Source: Collinsella sp. BA40
GTDB lineage: Bacteria > Actinomycetota > Coriobacteriia > Coriobacteriales > Coriobacteriaceae
NCBI RefSeq assembly: GCF_008014645.1
Contig: NZ_VOWY01000007.1
Span: 124,001 to 188,000, forward strand
Direction of reading: 5' to 3'
DNA: 64,000 bases
Below the pieces are notes generated by a model that was not told the DNA's origin, did no database searches, and saw nothing but the letters and a program-made list of their open reading frames with translations. Positions 17,066-25,416 of this stretch are shown piece after piece. Within the stretch, counting starts at the first letter, position 1, and the number at the start of each line of letters is the position of its first letter. The position numbers and the translations under genes were made by a program.

Positions 17066-17488
17066 CTAGGCCGACAGGATGCCGTCGAGGGTGCGCCAGG
17101 CGAGCTCGGCGCATTTCACGCGGGCGGGCATGTGCGAGATGTCCTTGAGCTGGGCGGCCTCGTCGAGGTCCTCGAAGTCGTCTTCGGAGAGCTCCTCGCC
17201 GCGGATCATCCCCAGGAAGAGCGCGGAGAGGCGGCGGGCTTCCTCCACGGTCTCGCCGGTGATGAGGTCGGCCATGATATCGGCCGACGCCTGGGAGATG
17301 GCGCAGCCGTGGCCGGTGAAGGCGGCCTCCTCGATCACGCCGTCCTCCACGCGCAGGGAGAGCGTGAGCTCGTCGCCGCAGCTGGGGTTGATGCCGTCGT
17401 GGCTGTGCGTGGGGTTGTCCATCTCGTATTTGTAGTCGGGATGCGAGTTGTGCTCCATGAAGCTGGCGGAGCTGTAGAGGTTGCCCAT
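17066..17488 (-). CDS. sufU: SufU iron-sulfur scaffold / sulfur-transfer protein
   Basis: A 140-residue SufU, the zinc-containing partner that accepts sulfur from SufS in Gram-positive SUF systems. The three ligand cysteines are visible in NPSCGDE (about 36-42), GHGCAISQAS (about 61) and KCAELAW (about 127), with the conserved Asp in the first motif. It lies 175 bp downstream of sufS, separated from it by the inverted-repeat element at 17509-17635. An AGGAGC ribosome site precedes it. Confidence 0.93.
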   Translation of the reverse strand: MGNLYSSASFMEHNSHPDYKYEMDNPTHSHDGINPSCGDELTLSLRVEDGVIEEAAFTGHGCAISQASADIMADLITGETVEEARRLSALFLGMIRGEELSEDDFEDLDEAAQLKDISHMPARVKCAELAWRTLDGILSA

Positions 17489-17508
17489 GGGGCTCCTTTC
17501 GTAAAAAC

Positions 17509-17635
17509 CTCAGATTAGGGACAGGCACCAATCTGAGGTGCTGGCTGCGGGGCGCGCGACGGTCCGGCGGGAAGGCCGCGCGCCCCGCCCCCGGAAGCGC
17601 GCCCCTCTCAGATCGGTGCCTGTCCCTAATCTGAG
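17509..17635. repeat. Nested inverted-repeat element between sufS and sufU
   Basis: Arms 17509-17537 and 17607-17635 are reverse complements at 28 of 29 positions. Each arm is itself partly palindromic (CTCAGATT...AATCTGAG). Between them lies a GC-rich hairpin with GGGGCGCGCG and CGCGCGCCCC arms. The compact design resembles REP/BIME or MITE repeats and would form a strong structure in the suf mRNA. Confidence 0.75.
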
Positions 17636-17663
17636 AACGCGTGATGCCGGGTGGGAAGCAGTT

Positions 17664-18989
17664 CTATCCGTTGAAGGTGCGCCACACGGTGTCGAGCGCC
17701 TCGAGGAAGCGGTCGATATCGTGCTTGTCATTGTAGAACGCCACGCTCATGCGGCAGCAGGCGAGGTTCTCCACGCCCAGCCAGGTGAGCAGCGGCTGCG
17801 CGCAGTGATGGCCCGCGCGGATGCACACGCCCTGCATGTCCATGATGCTGGCGACGTCGTGCGGATGGATGCCGCGCACGTTGAAGCTGACCACGCCGTG
17901 GTGGCAGTCCCAGTAGATGGAGCCGATGATGTCCACGTAGGGCAGCTGGCTCATCTGGGCCATGGCGTAGTGGACGAGGGCGGCCTCGCGTGCGGCCACG
18001 GCCTTGTAGCCCACCTGGTTCACCAGGTAGTCCAGGGCCGCGCCGGTGGCGAAGATGCCCGCGGCGTCCTGCGTGCCCGCCTCGAACTTCTCGGGCACGG
18101 GCGCCCAGGTGGCGTCCTGCTCGGTGACGGCGTCGATCATCTCGCCGCCGGTGAGGAACGGGCGCGCCTGCTGCAGCAGCTCCATCTTGCCCCACAGCAC
18201 GCCCACGCCCATGGGGCCGAGCGCCTTGTGGGCCGAGAACGCGAAGAAGTCCGCGCCCAGGTCGGCCACGTTTACCGGCATGTGGGGGACGGACTGGGCG
18301 CCGTCCACCACCAGGTACGCGCCGTGCGCATGCGCGGCCTGGGCGAGCTTCTTCACCGGGTTCTCGACGCCCAGCACGTTGGAGACGTGCGTGGCCGCCA
18401 CGATCTTGGTCTTGGGGCCGATCTTGGCGGCGATCTCCTCGTCGGTGAGGCGGCCGGTCTTAGTGGGGTAGAGGTAGACGAGGGTGGCACCCGCCGCGCG
18501 GCAGGCCTGCTGCCACGGGATGAGGTTGGAGTGGTGCTCCATGATGGTGATGGCCACCTCGTCGCCGGGCTCGAGCACCGTGGGCGCGAAGGCCTGCGCC
18601 ACGATGTTCAGGCTCTCGGAGGTGTTGCGCGTGAAGACGATCTCGTCGGCGCGCTCGGCCCCGATGAGCTGCGCGATCTGCGCGCGCACGCCGGCGATGG
18701 CCTCGGTGGCCTCGACGGACAGCGAGTACAGGCCGCGCAACGGGTTGGCGTTCATGGTCTCGTAGAAGCGCTTCTGCGCCTCGAGCACGCAGGCCGGGCG
18801 CTGCGCCGTGGCGGCGCTATCGAGGAACGCGATCTGGGGGTTCTGCGCGAGCAGCGGGAAGTCGGCCTTATAGGGGTTGGCCACGATATCCACGCGCGGC
18901 CAGGCGCGCGACGCCTCGTCGGACGCGTCGAAGACGGCCGGACCGGGTGCGGTGCAGGTGTCGCAGGTTACGTTCTCGGTGTCGATCAT
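17664..18989 (-). CDS. sufS: Cysteine desulfurase SufS
   Basis: A 441-residue PLP enzyme that removes sulfur from cysteine as a persulfide for Fe-S assembly. The cofactor lysine is in FSAHKALGP (near residue 250). The persulfide cysteine is in RAGHHCAQPL (near 390), the group II (SufS-type) motif. EHHSN, the PLP-stacking His region, is near 150. About 35 extra N-terminal residues with two cysteines (VTCDTCTAPG) precede the usual start. It overlaps sufD by four bases (ATGA). Confidence 0.94.
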   Translation of the reverse strand: MIDTENVTCDTCTAPGPAVFDASDEASRAWPRVDIVANPYKADFPLLAQNPQIAFLDSAATAQRPACVLEAQKRFYETMNANPLRGLYSLSVEATEAIAGVRAQIAQLIGAERADEIVFTRNTSESLNIVAQAFAPTVLEPGDEVAITIMEHHSNLIPWQQACRAAGATLVYLYPTKTGRLTDEEIAAKIGPKTKIVAATHVSNVLGVENPVKKLAQAAHAHGAYLVVDGAQSVPHMPVNVADLGADFFAFSAHKALGPMGVGVLWGKMELLQQARPFLTGGEMIDAVTEQDATWAPVPEKFEAGTQDAAGIFATGAALDYLVNQVGYKAVAAREAALVHYAMAQMSQLPYVDIIGSIYWDCHHGVVSFNVRGIHPHDVASIMDMQGVCIRAGHHCAQPLLTWLGVENLACCRMSVAFYNDKHDIDRFLEALDTVWRTFNG

Positions 18990-20248
18990 GCGATCTCCTC
19001 CTCAAAGTCGGGAACGAGCGCGCGGCCCAGGCGAACCACGGCGTCGCGCATCTCGTCGGTGGGCGCGGTGAGCGCGGCGTCCTCGAGCTTGGCCGAGATG
19101 AACAGCGTCTCGGCTTGCTGCTCGGACAGGCCGCGGCAGCCCATGTAGAAGAGCTGCTCGGGGCGCACGTGGCCGATGGTGGCGCCGTGGTTGCCCGCCA
19201 CGTCGTCCTCGTCGCACAAGATCATGGGGATGGTCTTGTTGTCCACGCCCTTGTTGGCCAAAAGCACGGTCTCGCGCTCGTTGCCCTGGGCGCCCTTGGC
19301 GCCGTGCATGAGGTCGATGGTGCCGCGCAGGATCTTCTTGGACGTGCCGGTGAGCACGCCGTTGGCATCCAGGTTGCACTCGGTCTTCTTGCCGCGGTGG
19401 CGCACGATGTAGTTGAAGTCGCGAACATCCTCGCCCGCGCCCAGGTAGCTGGTGGAGATATCGATGCGCGAGCGGTCGCCGCGCAGGTCGGCGGCAAGGC
19501 CGGTGGCCGTGAAGGCGCCGCCCAGCACCACGTGGCGCACGTTCACGCGGGCGTCCTCATCCAGCACGAAGCCCGAATCGTCCACGCAGGTCACGCCCTC
19601 GCCGCAGGTGAGGTATACGGTCACGTTGACGTGCGAGCGGGCGCCGGCGAACACGCGCAGGGTGGAGCCGGCGAAGGCCTGCTGCCCGGCGGGGCACGCC
19701 GCGTCGAGCGAGATGGACAGGTCGAAGGTGGAGTCGGGCGCCGCCACGATGTCCACGCTGGCCGAGGACGAGGTGCCGGGCGCTGCGGCCACGTTCACGC
19801 GGGCCTCGACCTCGTCGCCCGGCTGCGTGGCCAGCACGGCGGTGCCGCCGGCCAGGAAGTTGAGGTAGGCGCGCGCGTCGCGTCCCACGCCGGTCTCGAA
19901 ATCGGCCGAGATGTCGCCTGCGGCCTGGGACAGCGCGGTGCGGCGCTCGTAGGCCGACAGGGCGGGGGTGTCCAGGTCGGCGGCGCCGGCGTCCGCGCCC
20001 TGGGCGGCGCGGATGATCGCGCGGTCGTCCGCCGCATCGCCGCGGGCGGCGTCCACGCGGCCCTGCAGCTCCTCGACGGCGCCCTCGAAGCTGGCGTGCT
20101 GCTCGTAGAGGTCCTTGGCGGCCTCGATGGTCACCTGGCAGTCGCGCTCGAGCCCGGCGGGCACGGCGATCTTGGTATCGTTCATCTTGAGCCAGCTCCA
20201 GGTGGGAGCGGGCATGGCGTTCGCGTTCTTAATGACCAGAGCGTCCAT
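18986..20248 (-). CDS. sufD: SufD, Fe-S assembly scaffold complex subunit
   Basis: A 420-residue SufD, the beta-helical partner of SufB in the SufBC2D scaffold. The C-terminal family block is clear: ILCDEDDVAGNHGATIGHVRPEQLFYMGCRGLSEQQAETL runs from about residue 335, containing the conserved His used at the SufB-SufD interface. The N-terminal half is less conserved and rich in Ala/Asp. Its start overlaps the sufB stop by one base (TAATG), so translation is coupled. Confidence 0.92.
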   Translation of the reverse strand: MDALVIKNANAMPAPTWSWLKMNDTKIAVPAGLERDCQVTIEAAKDLYEQHASFEGAVEELQGRVDAARGDAADDRAIIRAAQGADAGAADLDTPALSAYERRTALSQAAGDISADFETGVGRDARAYLNFLAGGTAVLATQPGDEVEARVNVAAAPGTSSSASVDIVAAPDSTFDLSISLDAACPAGQQAFAGSTLRVFAGARSHVNVTVYLTCGEGVTCVDDSGFVLDEDARVNVRHVVLGGAFTATGLAADLRGDRSRIDISTSYLGAGEDVRDFNYIVRHRGKKTECNLDANGVLTGTSKKILRGTIDLMHGAKGAQGNERETVLLANKGVDNKTIPMILCDEDDVAGNHGATIGHVRPEQLFYMGCRGLSEQQAETLFISAKLEDAALTAPTDEMRDAVVRLGRALVPDFEEEIA

Positions 20249-21660
20249 TAGCCAATCGCTCCTTCCATCTCGAGCTTGATGAGGTTGTTCATCTCCACGG
20301 CGTACTCCAGCGGGAGCTCCTTGGACACGGGGTTGGCGAAGCCGTTCACGATCATGGTGCGCGCCTCCTCCTCGGAGATGCCGCGGCTCATGAGGTAGAA
20401 GATCTTGTCGTCGCCGATGCGCCCGATGGTGGCCTCGTGGCCGATGTTCACGTCCTTGGCGCGGATGTCCATGGCGGGGATGGTGTCGGAGCGGCTGATG
20501 TCGTCGAGCATGAGCGACTGGCAGCTCACGGAAGCCGTGGAGCCCTCGGCGGCCGGCGTGGCCACGATGGAGCTGCGGAAGGTGGAGATGCCGCCGCCCT
20601 TGGAGATGGACTTCGTCTCAACGGTCGCGGAGGTGTCGCGCGCGCCCAGAACCACCTTGCAGCCGGTGTCCAGGTTCTGGCCGGTGCCGGCGAACGTGAT
20701 GCCGGTGAAGCTCGAGCGGCTCTTGCGGCCCGCGAGCACGCTCATGGGGTAGAGGTAGCCCACGTGGCTGCCGAAGGAGCCGGAGATCCACTCGATCTCG
20801 CCCTCCTCCTCGCAGCGGGCGCGCTTGGTGTTGAGGTTGTACATGTTCTTGGACCAGTTCTCGATGGTCGAGTAGCGCAGGTGCGCGCGCTTGCCCACGA
20901 AGAGCTCGACCGCGCCCGCGTGCAGGTTGGCCACGTTGTACTTGGGTGCCGAGCAGCCCTCGATGAAGTGCAGGTCGGCGTCGTCCTCCACCACGATGAG
21001 CGTGTGCTCGAACTGGCCCGCGCCCTTGGCGTTCAGGCGGAAGTAGCTCTGCAGCGGGAAGTCGAGCTTGACGCCCTTCGGCACGTAGACGAAGGAGCCG
21101 CCCGACCATACCGCGCCGTGCAGCGCCGCGAACTTGTGGTCGGTGGGCGGGATGAGCGTCATGAATTTCTCGCGGATGATGGCTTCCCACTCGGGTTCCT
21201 GCAGCGCCTCCTCGATGCCGGAGTACACGATGCCCATCTTGGCGGCGGTGTCCTGCATGTTGTGGTACACCAGCTCGGAGTCGTACTGCGCGCCCACGCC
21301 GGCCAGGTAGCTGCGCTCGGCCTCGGGGATGCCCAGGCGCTCGAAGGTGTCCTTGATGTCGTCGGGCACGGAATCCCAGTCGTTCTTCTGCTCGGTGTTG
21401 GGCTTCACGTACGTGACGATGTTGTCCATGTCCAGGCCGTCGATGCCCGGTCCCCAGGTGGGGTTGGGCATGCGGTGGTAGATCTCAAGGGACTTGAGGC
21501 GCATGTCGAGCATCCACTGCGGCTCGTTCTTGCGCTGCGAGATCTCCGTGACGATATCGGGGGTGAGGCCGGCGTCCAGGCGCTCGAAGCCCTCCTCCCC
21601 GTAGCTGAAGTCGTAGAGGCTGCGGTCGATGTCCGCTACCTCGGTGCGGTTCTTGGTCAT
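20248..21660 (-). CDS. sufB: SufB, Fe-S cluster scaffold protein
   Basis: A 470-residue SufB, on which nascent Fe-S clusters form together with SufC and SufD. Diagnostic stretches are NTEQKNDWDSVPDDIKDTFERLGIPEAE, HFIEGCSAPKYN and DTSATVETKSISKGGG. The C-terminal DVNIGHEATIGRIGDDKIFYLMSRGISEEEA is the block shared with SufD. The start at 21660 (MTKNRTEV) follows GGAGGGG; upstream in-frame sequence is antisense-like and overlaps sufC. Confidence 0.95.
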   Translation of the reverse strand: MTKNRTEVADIDRSLYDFSYGEEGFERLDAGLTPDIVTEISQRKNEPQWMLDMRLKSLEIYHRMPNPTWGPGIDGLDMDNIVTYVKPNTEQKNDWDSVPDDIKDTFERLGIPEAERSYLAGVGAQYDSELVYHNMQDTAAKMGIVYSGIEEALQEPEWEAIIREKFMTLIPPTDHKFAALHGAVWSGGSFVYVPKGVKLDFPLQSYFRLNAKGAGQFEHTLIVVEDDADLHFIEGCSAPKYNVANLHAGAVELFVGKRAHLRYSTIENWSKNMYNLNTKRARCEEEGEIEWISGSFGSHVGYLYPMSVLAGRKSRSSFTGITFAGTGQNLDTGCKVVLGARDTSATVETKSISKGGGISTFRSSIVATPAAEGSTASVSCQSLMLDDISRSDTIPAMDIRAKDVNIGHEATIGRIGDDKIFYLMSRGISEEEARTMIVNGFANPVSKELPLEYAVEMNNLIKLEMEGAIG

Positions 21661-21673
21661 GCGCGGCCCCTCC

Positions 21674-22621
21674 CTAGCGAGCGTCCGCGGAGGCGTTTGC
21701 GGAGGCGTCGGCGGCGCCGCTCGCGTCGAGCGTGGCGCGCAGCGACTGCACCATGCCGGCGCCCAGGCCCGCGGCGGCGGCGCGAACGGCGTCCGCTGCG
21801 GCGTCGCGCGCGGGGGCGGCGTCATTGGCGGTCTCCCGCTCGGCGGCCAGCTGGGCGGCAGCCTCGCGCTCGAAGGTGTCGAAGCCGTTGGCGTCGATCC
21901 AGGGGATGAGCGAGGCGTCGTCCTCGCGCACGATGCGGCCGTTCACCATTACGTGGACGCGGTCGACCTCGAGGTGCTCGAGGATGCGCGTGTTATGGGT
22001 GATGATCACGAGCGAGCCGTCCGTGCTCTTGCGATAGGCATCCATGCCGCGCGAGACCACGCCCAGCGCGTCCACGTCCAGGCCCGAGTCGGTCTCGTCC
22101 AGGATGGCCAGCTTGGGCTGGAGCAGCAGTAGCTGGAGCATCTCGACCTTCTTCTTCTCGCCGCCCGAAAAGCCGACGCCCAGCTCGCGGTTGAGGTAGG
22201 CGGTGTCCATGTTGAGCTCGCGGGCGAGTTCGGTGACGCGGCGGCGGAACTGCTTGCCCTTCATCTCCAGGCTCTCGCGGCCGGCGAGGGTGGCGCGCAG
22301 GAAGCTGGACAGCGGCACGCCCGGGATCTCGACGGGTGCCTGGAAGGACAGGAACAGGCCGGCGCGCGAGCGCTTGTCGCAGGAGAGGTTGGTGATGTCC
22401 TGGCCGTCGAAGAAGATCGATCCCTTGTTTACGCTGTACACGGGGTCGCCCATGATGACGTGGCCCATGGTGGACTTGCCGGCGCCGTTGGGGCCCATGA
22501 TGACGTGCGTCTCGCCGGCGGCGACGTCGAGGTCCACGCCGTGCAGGATGGTCTTTTCATCGACCGATGCGGTGAGCCCGCGCACGGACAGCAGCGTATC
22601 GGCAGGTGAAATGGTGCTCAT
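21674..22621 (-). CDS. sufC: SufC, Fe-S assembly ATPase with an unusual C-terminal tail
   Basis: A 315-residue ABC-type ATPase that drives conformational change of the SufBCD scaffold. Walker A GPNGAGKST is near residue 43, the signature VGFSGGEKKK near 148 and Walker B LAILDETDSGLD near 170, where SufC carries DETDSGLD rather than DEPxxxLD. Normal SufC proteins are about 250 residues. Here roughly 60 extra Ala/Asp-rich residues follow the conserved core. It is the first gene of sufCBDSU. Confidence 0.94.
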   Translation of the reverse strand: MSTISPADTLLSVRGLTASVDEKTILHGVDLDVAAGETHVIMGPNGAGKSTMGHVIMGDPVYSVNKGSIFFDGQDITNLSCDKRSRAGLFLSFQAPVEIPGVPLSSFLRATLAGRESLEMKGKQFRRRVTELARELNMDTAYLNRELGVGFSGGEKKKVEMLQLLLLQPKLAILDETDSGLDVDALGVVSRGMDAYRKSTDGSLVIITHNTRILEHLEVDRVHVMVNGRIVREDDASLIPWIDANGFDTFEREAAAQLAAERETANDAAPARDAAADAVRAAAAGLGAGMVQSLRATLDASGAADASANASADAR

Positions 22622-22731
22622 GTGCGTTGCCTTTCTAATAAGGAGCTTCCGCAGGTCGGGGATGTGCTAAGGCGCGTTGATGGATATGCGCTGCGCGGAA
22701 ACCCTAGGAATTCTCTCGGATTAACGCTAAG

Positions 22732-22760
22732 ATTGTAGCCGTTAACTGCGGCGCGGTAAA
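22732..22760 (-). promoter_or_regulatory. Promoter of the suf operon
   Basis: On the minus strand TTTACC (22760-22755), a 17-bp spacer and TACAAT (22737-22732) point toward sufC, about 110 bp upstream of its start. Confidence 0.65.
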
Positions 22761-22763
22761 TGC

Positions 22764-22785
22764 GATTGGCTTAATACGACCAATC
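22764..22785. promoter_or_regulatory. Candidate Rrf2-regulator operator
   Basis: GATTGG, 10 bp, CCAATC forms an inverted repeat immediately upstream of the suf -35 and overlapping the likely -35 of the divergent regulator gene. This position suits one site controlling both directions. Confidence 0.5.
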
Positions 22786-22794
22786 TACTAAGAT
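22767..22794 (+). promoter_or_regulatory. Possible promoter of the Rrf2 regulator gene
   Basis: TTGGCT (22767-22772) and TAAGAT (22789-22794), spacer 16 bp, lie 28 bp before the start codon and overlap the inverted repeat 22764-22785. Confidence 0.45.
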
Positions 22795-22822
22795 TTATCA
22801 ACACAACGCATAAGGAGGGCGA

Positions 22823-23263
22823 ATGCTCATCTCTTCCAAGGGGCGCTACGCCCTTCGTCTCATGATCTACATCGCCGCGTTCGGCGACGAGGACGGCAAG
22901 ATCGCGCTGCGCGAGGTGGCGGAGCGCGAGTCCATCTCGCTTCGGTACCTCGAGCAGCTCGTGCGCCCGCTCATGCATGCCGGCCTGCTGCGCAGCGTGC
23001 GCGGCAAGGGCGGCGGCTACGTGCTGGCCAAGCCGGCCAGCGAGGTCACCGCGGGCGACATCCTGCGCGTCGCGGAAGGCGCATCCTCCACGGTGGCCTG
23101 CGATGGGCTGGAGGGCACGTGCACGCGCGCGGACCTGTGCTCGACCGTGAAGTTCTGGACCGGCCTCGAGCGCGCCATCGACGACTACGTGGACGGTGTC
23201 ACCTTGGCCGACCTGGCCCGCGTGCCCGAGATTCACCTGGATATCGATAATCCCTCCAAGTAA
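22823..23263 (+). CDS. Rrf2-family transcriptional regulator (IscR/SufR-like)
   Basis: A 146-residue winged-helix regulator, divergent from the suf operon it probably controls. The N-terminal HTH (SSKGRYALRLMIYIA...SLRYLEQLVRPL, then GKGGGYVLAKP wing) is canonical Rrf2. Three cysteines near residues 92-104 (ACDGLEGTCTRADLCST) match the IscR-type 2Fe-2S ligand pattern C-x6-C-x5-C, so it can plausibly sense Fe-S status. The ribosome site AAGGAGG is strong. Target operon and sign of regulation are inferred from divergence and the inverted repeat at 22764. Confidence 0.88.
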   Translation: MLISSKGRYALRLMIYIAAFGDEDGKIALREVAERESISLRYLEQLVRPLMHAGLLRSVRGKGGGYVLAKPASEVTAGDILRVAEGASSTVACDGLEGTCTRADLCSTVKFWTGLERAIDDYVDGVTLADLARVPEIHLDIDNPSK

Positions 23264-23991
23264 TTCGAACGCTGCGGATTCAGCAGGTTCTTCGGAGGTA
23301 CATGCGCCTTTGGCCTGCTGCCAGGTCTGTCCGGCGTGGCGGAAATGCCGGCGGGCGCCATCCGGATCCTGTTTGCCGCTAAGAAGGCGCATGCCCGCCT
23401 CAAATCCACGTTGTCTCGCGCTCACGTCGGGCCGTCTGGCACTAAATGTCGTTTTTGAGTCAAATTGCGCTTCGAGTTCCGCAATGTATAGAGCTTCTCG
23501 CCATTTGGGTGGGCTATAAATAGCTAGATAACGAACAAATGTAGAAATATATGCGCCAGAACGCTGTGGAGACGTTGCGTTCTGGCTCGAACGGTGGCTG
23601 AACGGAGTCACCGTGGCGGCGACGGGTACTCATTATTTGCAGTTAGTGCCATTGAGGTGCGGGCGCAACAGCAGATTGACATGAAATACCACATATGATG
23701 ATTATCTCTATTCATCAGTTGTCGATATTTATTCATTTTGCATCCGCCTTGCTTAAGCCGATGAGACGGCCGCCTCCGGGTTGGCCGCGTTTCGTGCCGA
23801 GTGGGCCTCTCGGCGTCTTGGTTCCACACGTTGCTTAATTCGGTGCCGCCCGATTACCCCTCCTCGGCGCCAGCCGATAGTCCCTATGGCCGACATCGCC
23901 TGCCGTGCGGCGGTTTGTCCCCATTGGTTTCGGGGAACCCTGTCCCTACGGGGGAGGGCAGCGGTCGCACAGCGCGACCTTGCCGGGAAGG
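23264..23991. other. Gene-poor spacer with an isolated 10-bp-stem hairpin
   Basis: No gene can be supported in 728 bp. At 23555-23586 GCCAGAACGC pairs perfectly with GCGTTCTGGC around a 12-nt loop, followed on the minus strand by a weakly T-rich stretch. The region 23450-23760 is clearly AT-richer than its surroundings. A TTGACA occurs near 23675 without a convincing -10. It may be a decayed locus. Confidence 0.45.
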
Positions 23992-25236
23992 ATGGCGGTG
24001 GTCGTGATGGGCGTTCGAAATGATGAAGGAAATACGCGGGCGGTGCAGGAGCGGGGGAGCGGCGGGGCTCTGGAGCCCGCGCCGGCGGGACCGGCGATCA
24101 TCGTATGCGGTCTGTCGGCGCTTCGGGGCATACGCCGCGCGCGGCGCATCCATGACCTATGGTCCTGGGTTCCGCTTGATTTAGAGGAGCAGGGTCGCGT
24201 CCTTGAGGCGGCCACGTCGTGCAAGCCCCTCATCGATCTCGATGAGCTGGCGCGATACGGGTTCTGGGGCGGCGAGGAAACGGAGAAGCTGGAGCTCCTG
24301 GTTGCAGCTCCCGCCGCCCGACGACGGGTGCCGCATGTTCGGTGCTGCTGCACCTCTCGCTCGCTGCCCGGGGGTTCGATCTGCCGAGTCGCGCCCGGTC
24401 TTTACGCTACCTCGCCCCTGTACACGACGTACCAGTATTCGAGAGAGCGCGCGGTGGCGTCGGTCGCCATGCTGCTCTTCGAGCTTATGGGGACATACAG
24501 CATGGCCGAGGAGGCAACGATGACCATCGCTTGGGGCGGGGTCTGGCCGCATGGCGAGCGGCACGGAGGGGGAGGCGCCTCGCTCGATCCTGCGGCGTGC
24601 GGCCCCTCATTAGCGCTTGGGGGCGTTCGCGCATCGGGCGCAGGTGGGCCTGCCGACCAGGTGCATTACGCGTGCGACCCGGCATTTTCGCGCGAGTACC
24701 TGGACGCTTTCATCGGCATGGGCCGCTTCAGCCCGAGGGGCTCGTTTACACGAGCGGCGGCGGTGGCTCTTCCACATGCGGCGTCGCCTATGGAGTCGGT
24801 GCTTGCGGCGATGCTTGGCGCGCCGCATCGGCTTGGAGGGTTCGCCCTATCGGCACTGCCGGGCGGGATACAGCTGAACCGCCGCATCGAGTTCGAGCAC
24901 GACGCGGTCCTTATGTCGTCCGGCATGCCGTATGCCATCTGCGACGTGTACATACGGTCGGCGAATGCCGAGATAGAGTACAACGGCATCGGGCACGAGG
25001 AAGAATCGGCTCGCGTGCACGATGGACAGCGCAACAACGGTATGCGCGGCATGGGCATCAAGGTGATCGTGGTGAATCGCGAGCAGATGCGCGACGTCCA
25101 GGCGCTCGAAGCCATTGCGCGGTCGTTGTACCGGGATGCGGGCGTGCGGTATCGCGATGTCAACGACGGCCGGCGTGCGTTGCAGGATGCATGGCTGAAT
25201 GGCTTGCGCGCGGGCATTGGCTTGCGGCCGGCGTAG
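23992..25236 (+). CDS. Uncharacterised protein with a C-terminal restriction-endonuclease-like segment
   Basis: About 414 residues, no family named with confidence. The N-terminus resembles a protein-recognition module (AIIVCGLSALRGIRRARR). The middle contains SPLYTTYQYSRERAVASVAMLLFELMGTYS, and the C-terminal third reads like a Vsr/DUF559-type nuclease fold: CDVYI...AEIEYNG...DGQRNNGMRGMGIKVIVV. A D...ExE arrangement there could be a catalytic site. The start is uncertain: ATG 23992 has GGGAAGG nearly abutting it, and ATG 24007 has only a weak site. Similar stand-alone proteins seem common in Coriobacteriia; that is recollection, not a search. It could be a DNA-processing or abortive-infection-type protein. 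Confidence 0.6.
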   Translation: MAVVVMGVRNDEGNTRAVQERGSGGALEPAPAGPAIIVCGLSALRGIRRARRIHDLWSWVPLDLEEQGRVLEAATSCKPLIDLDELARYGFWGGEETEKLELLVAAPAARRRVPHVRCCCTSRSLPGGSICRVAPGLYATSPLYTTYQYSRERAVASVAMLLFELMGTYSMAEEATMTIAWGGVWPHGERHGGGGASLDPAACGPSLALGGVRASGAGGPADQVHYACDPAFSREYLDAFIGMGRFSPRGSFTRAAAVALPHAASPMESVLAAMLGAPHRLGGFALSALPGGIQLNRRIEFEHDAVLMSSGMPYAICDVYIRSANAEIEYNGIGHEEESARVHDGQRNNGMRGMGIKVIVVNREQMRDVQALEAIARSLYRDAGVRYRDVNDGRRALQDAWLNGLRAGIGLRPA

Positions 25237-25253
25237 CCGGGCGGCGGCACATG

Positions 25254-25279
25254 AAAACAGCTCCCGCGATTGCAGGAGC
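25254..25279 (-). terminator. Terminator downstream of fbp
   Basis: On the minus strand the stem GCTCCTGC/GCGGGAGC is followed by TGTTTTC. It lies between two convergent genes, although 138 bp beyond the fbp stop. Confidence 0.6.
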
Positions 25280-25416
25280 CGTGCATGTCGAATATAGGCG
25301 CCGCGCGTCCATCTCCCGCGCGGCTGCCCGCCCCGCACGGCCCGCTGTCGCCCGCGCAGCCGAACGGGGCGGGCCATCGCCGGGCTCTCGCAGCCGTCCG
25401 CGGGCCCTACGCCGCC

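Noticed and set aside
22742-23611. 289-residue minus-strand ORF opposite the Rrf2 gene
   Set aside because: More than half is antisense to the Rrf2 coding sequence. The rest shows some protein-like composition but no motif or ribosome site.
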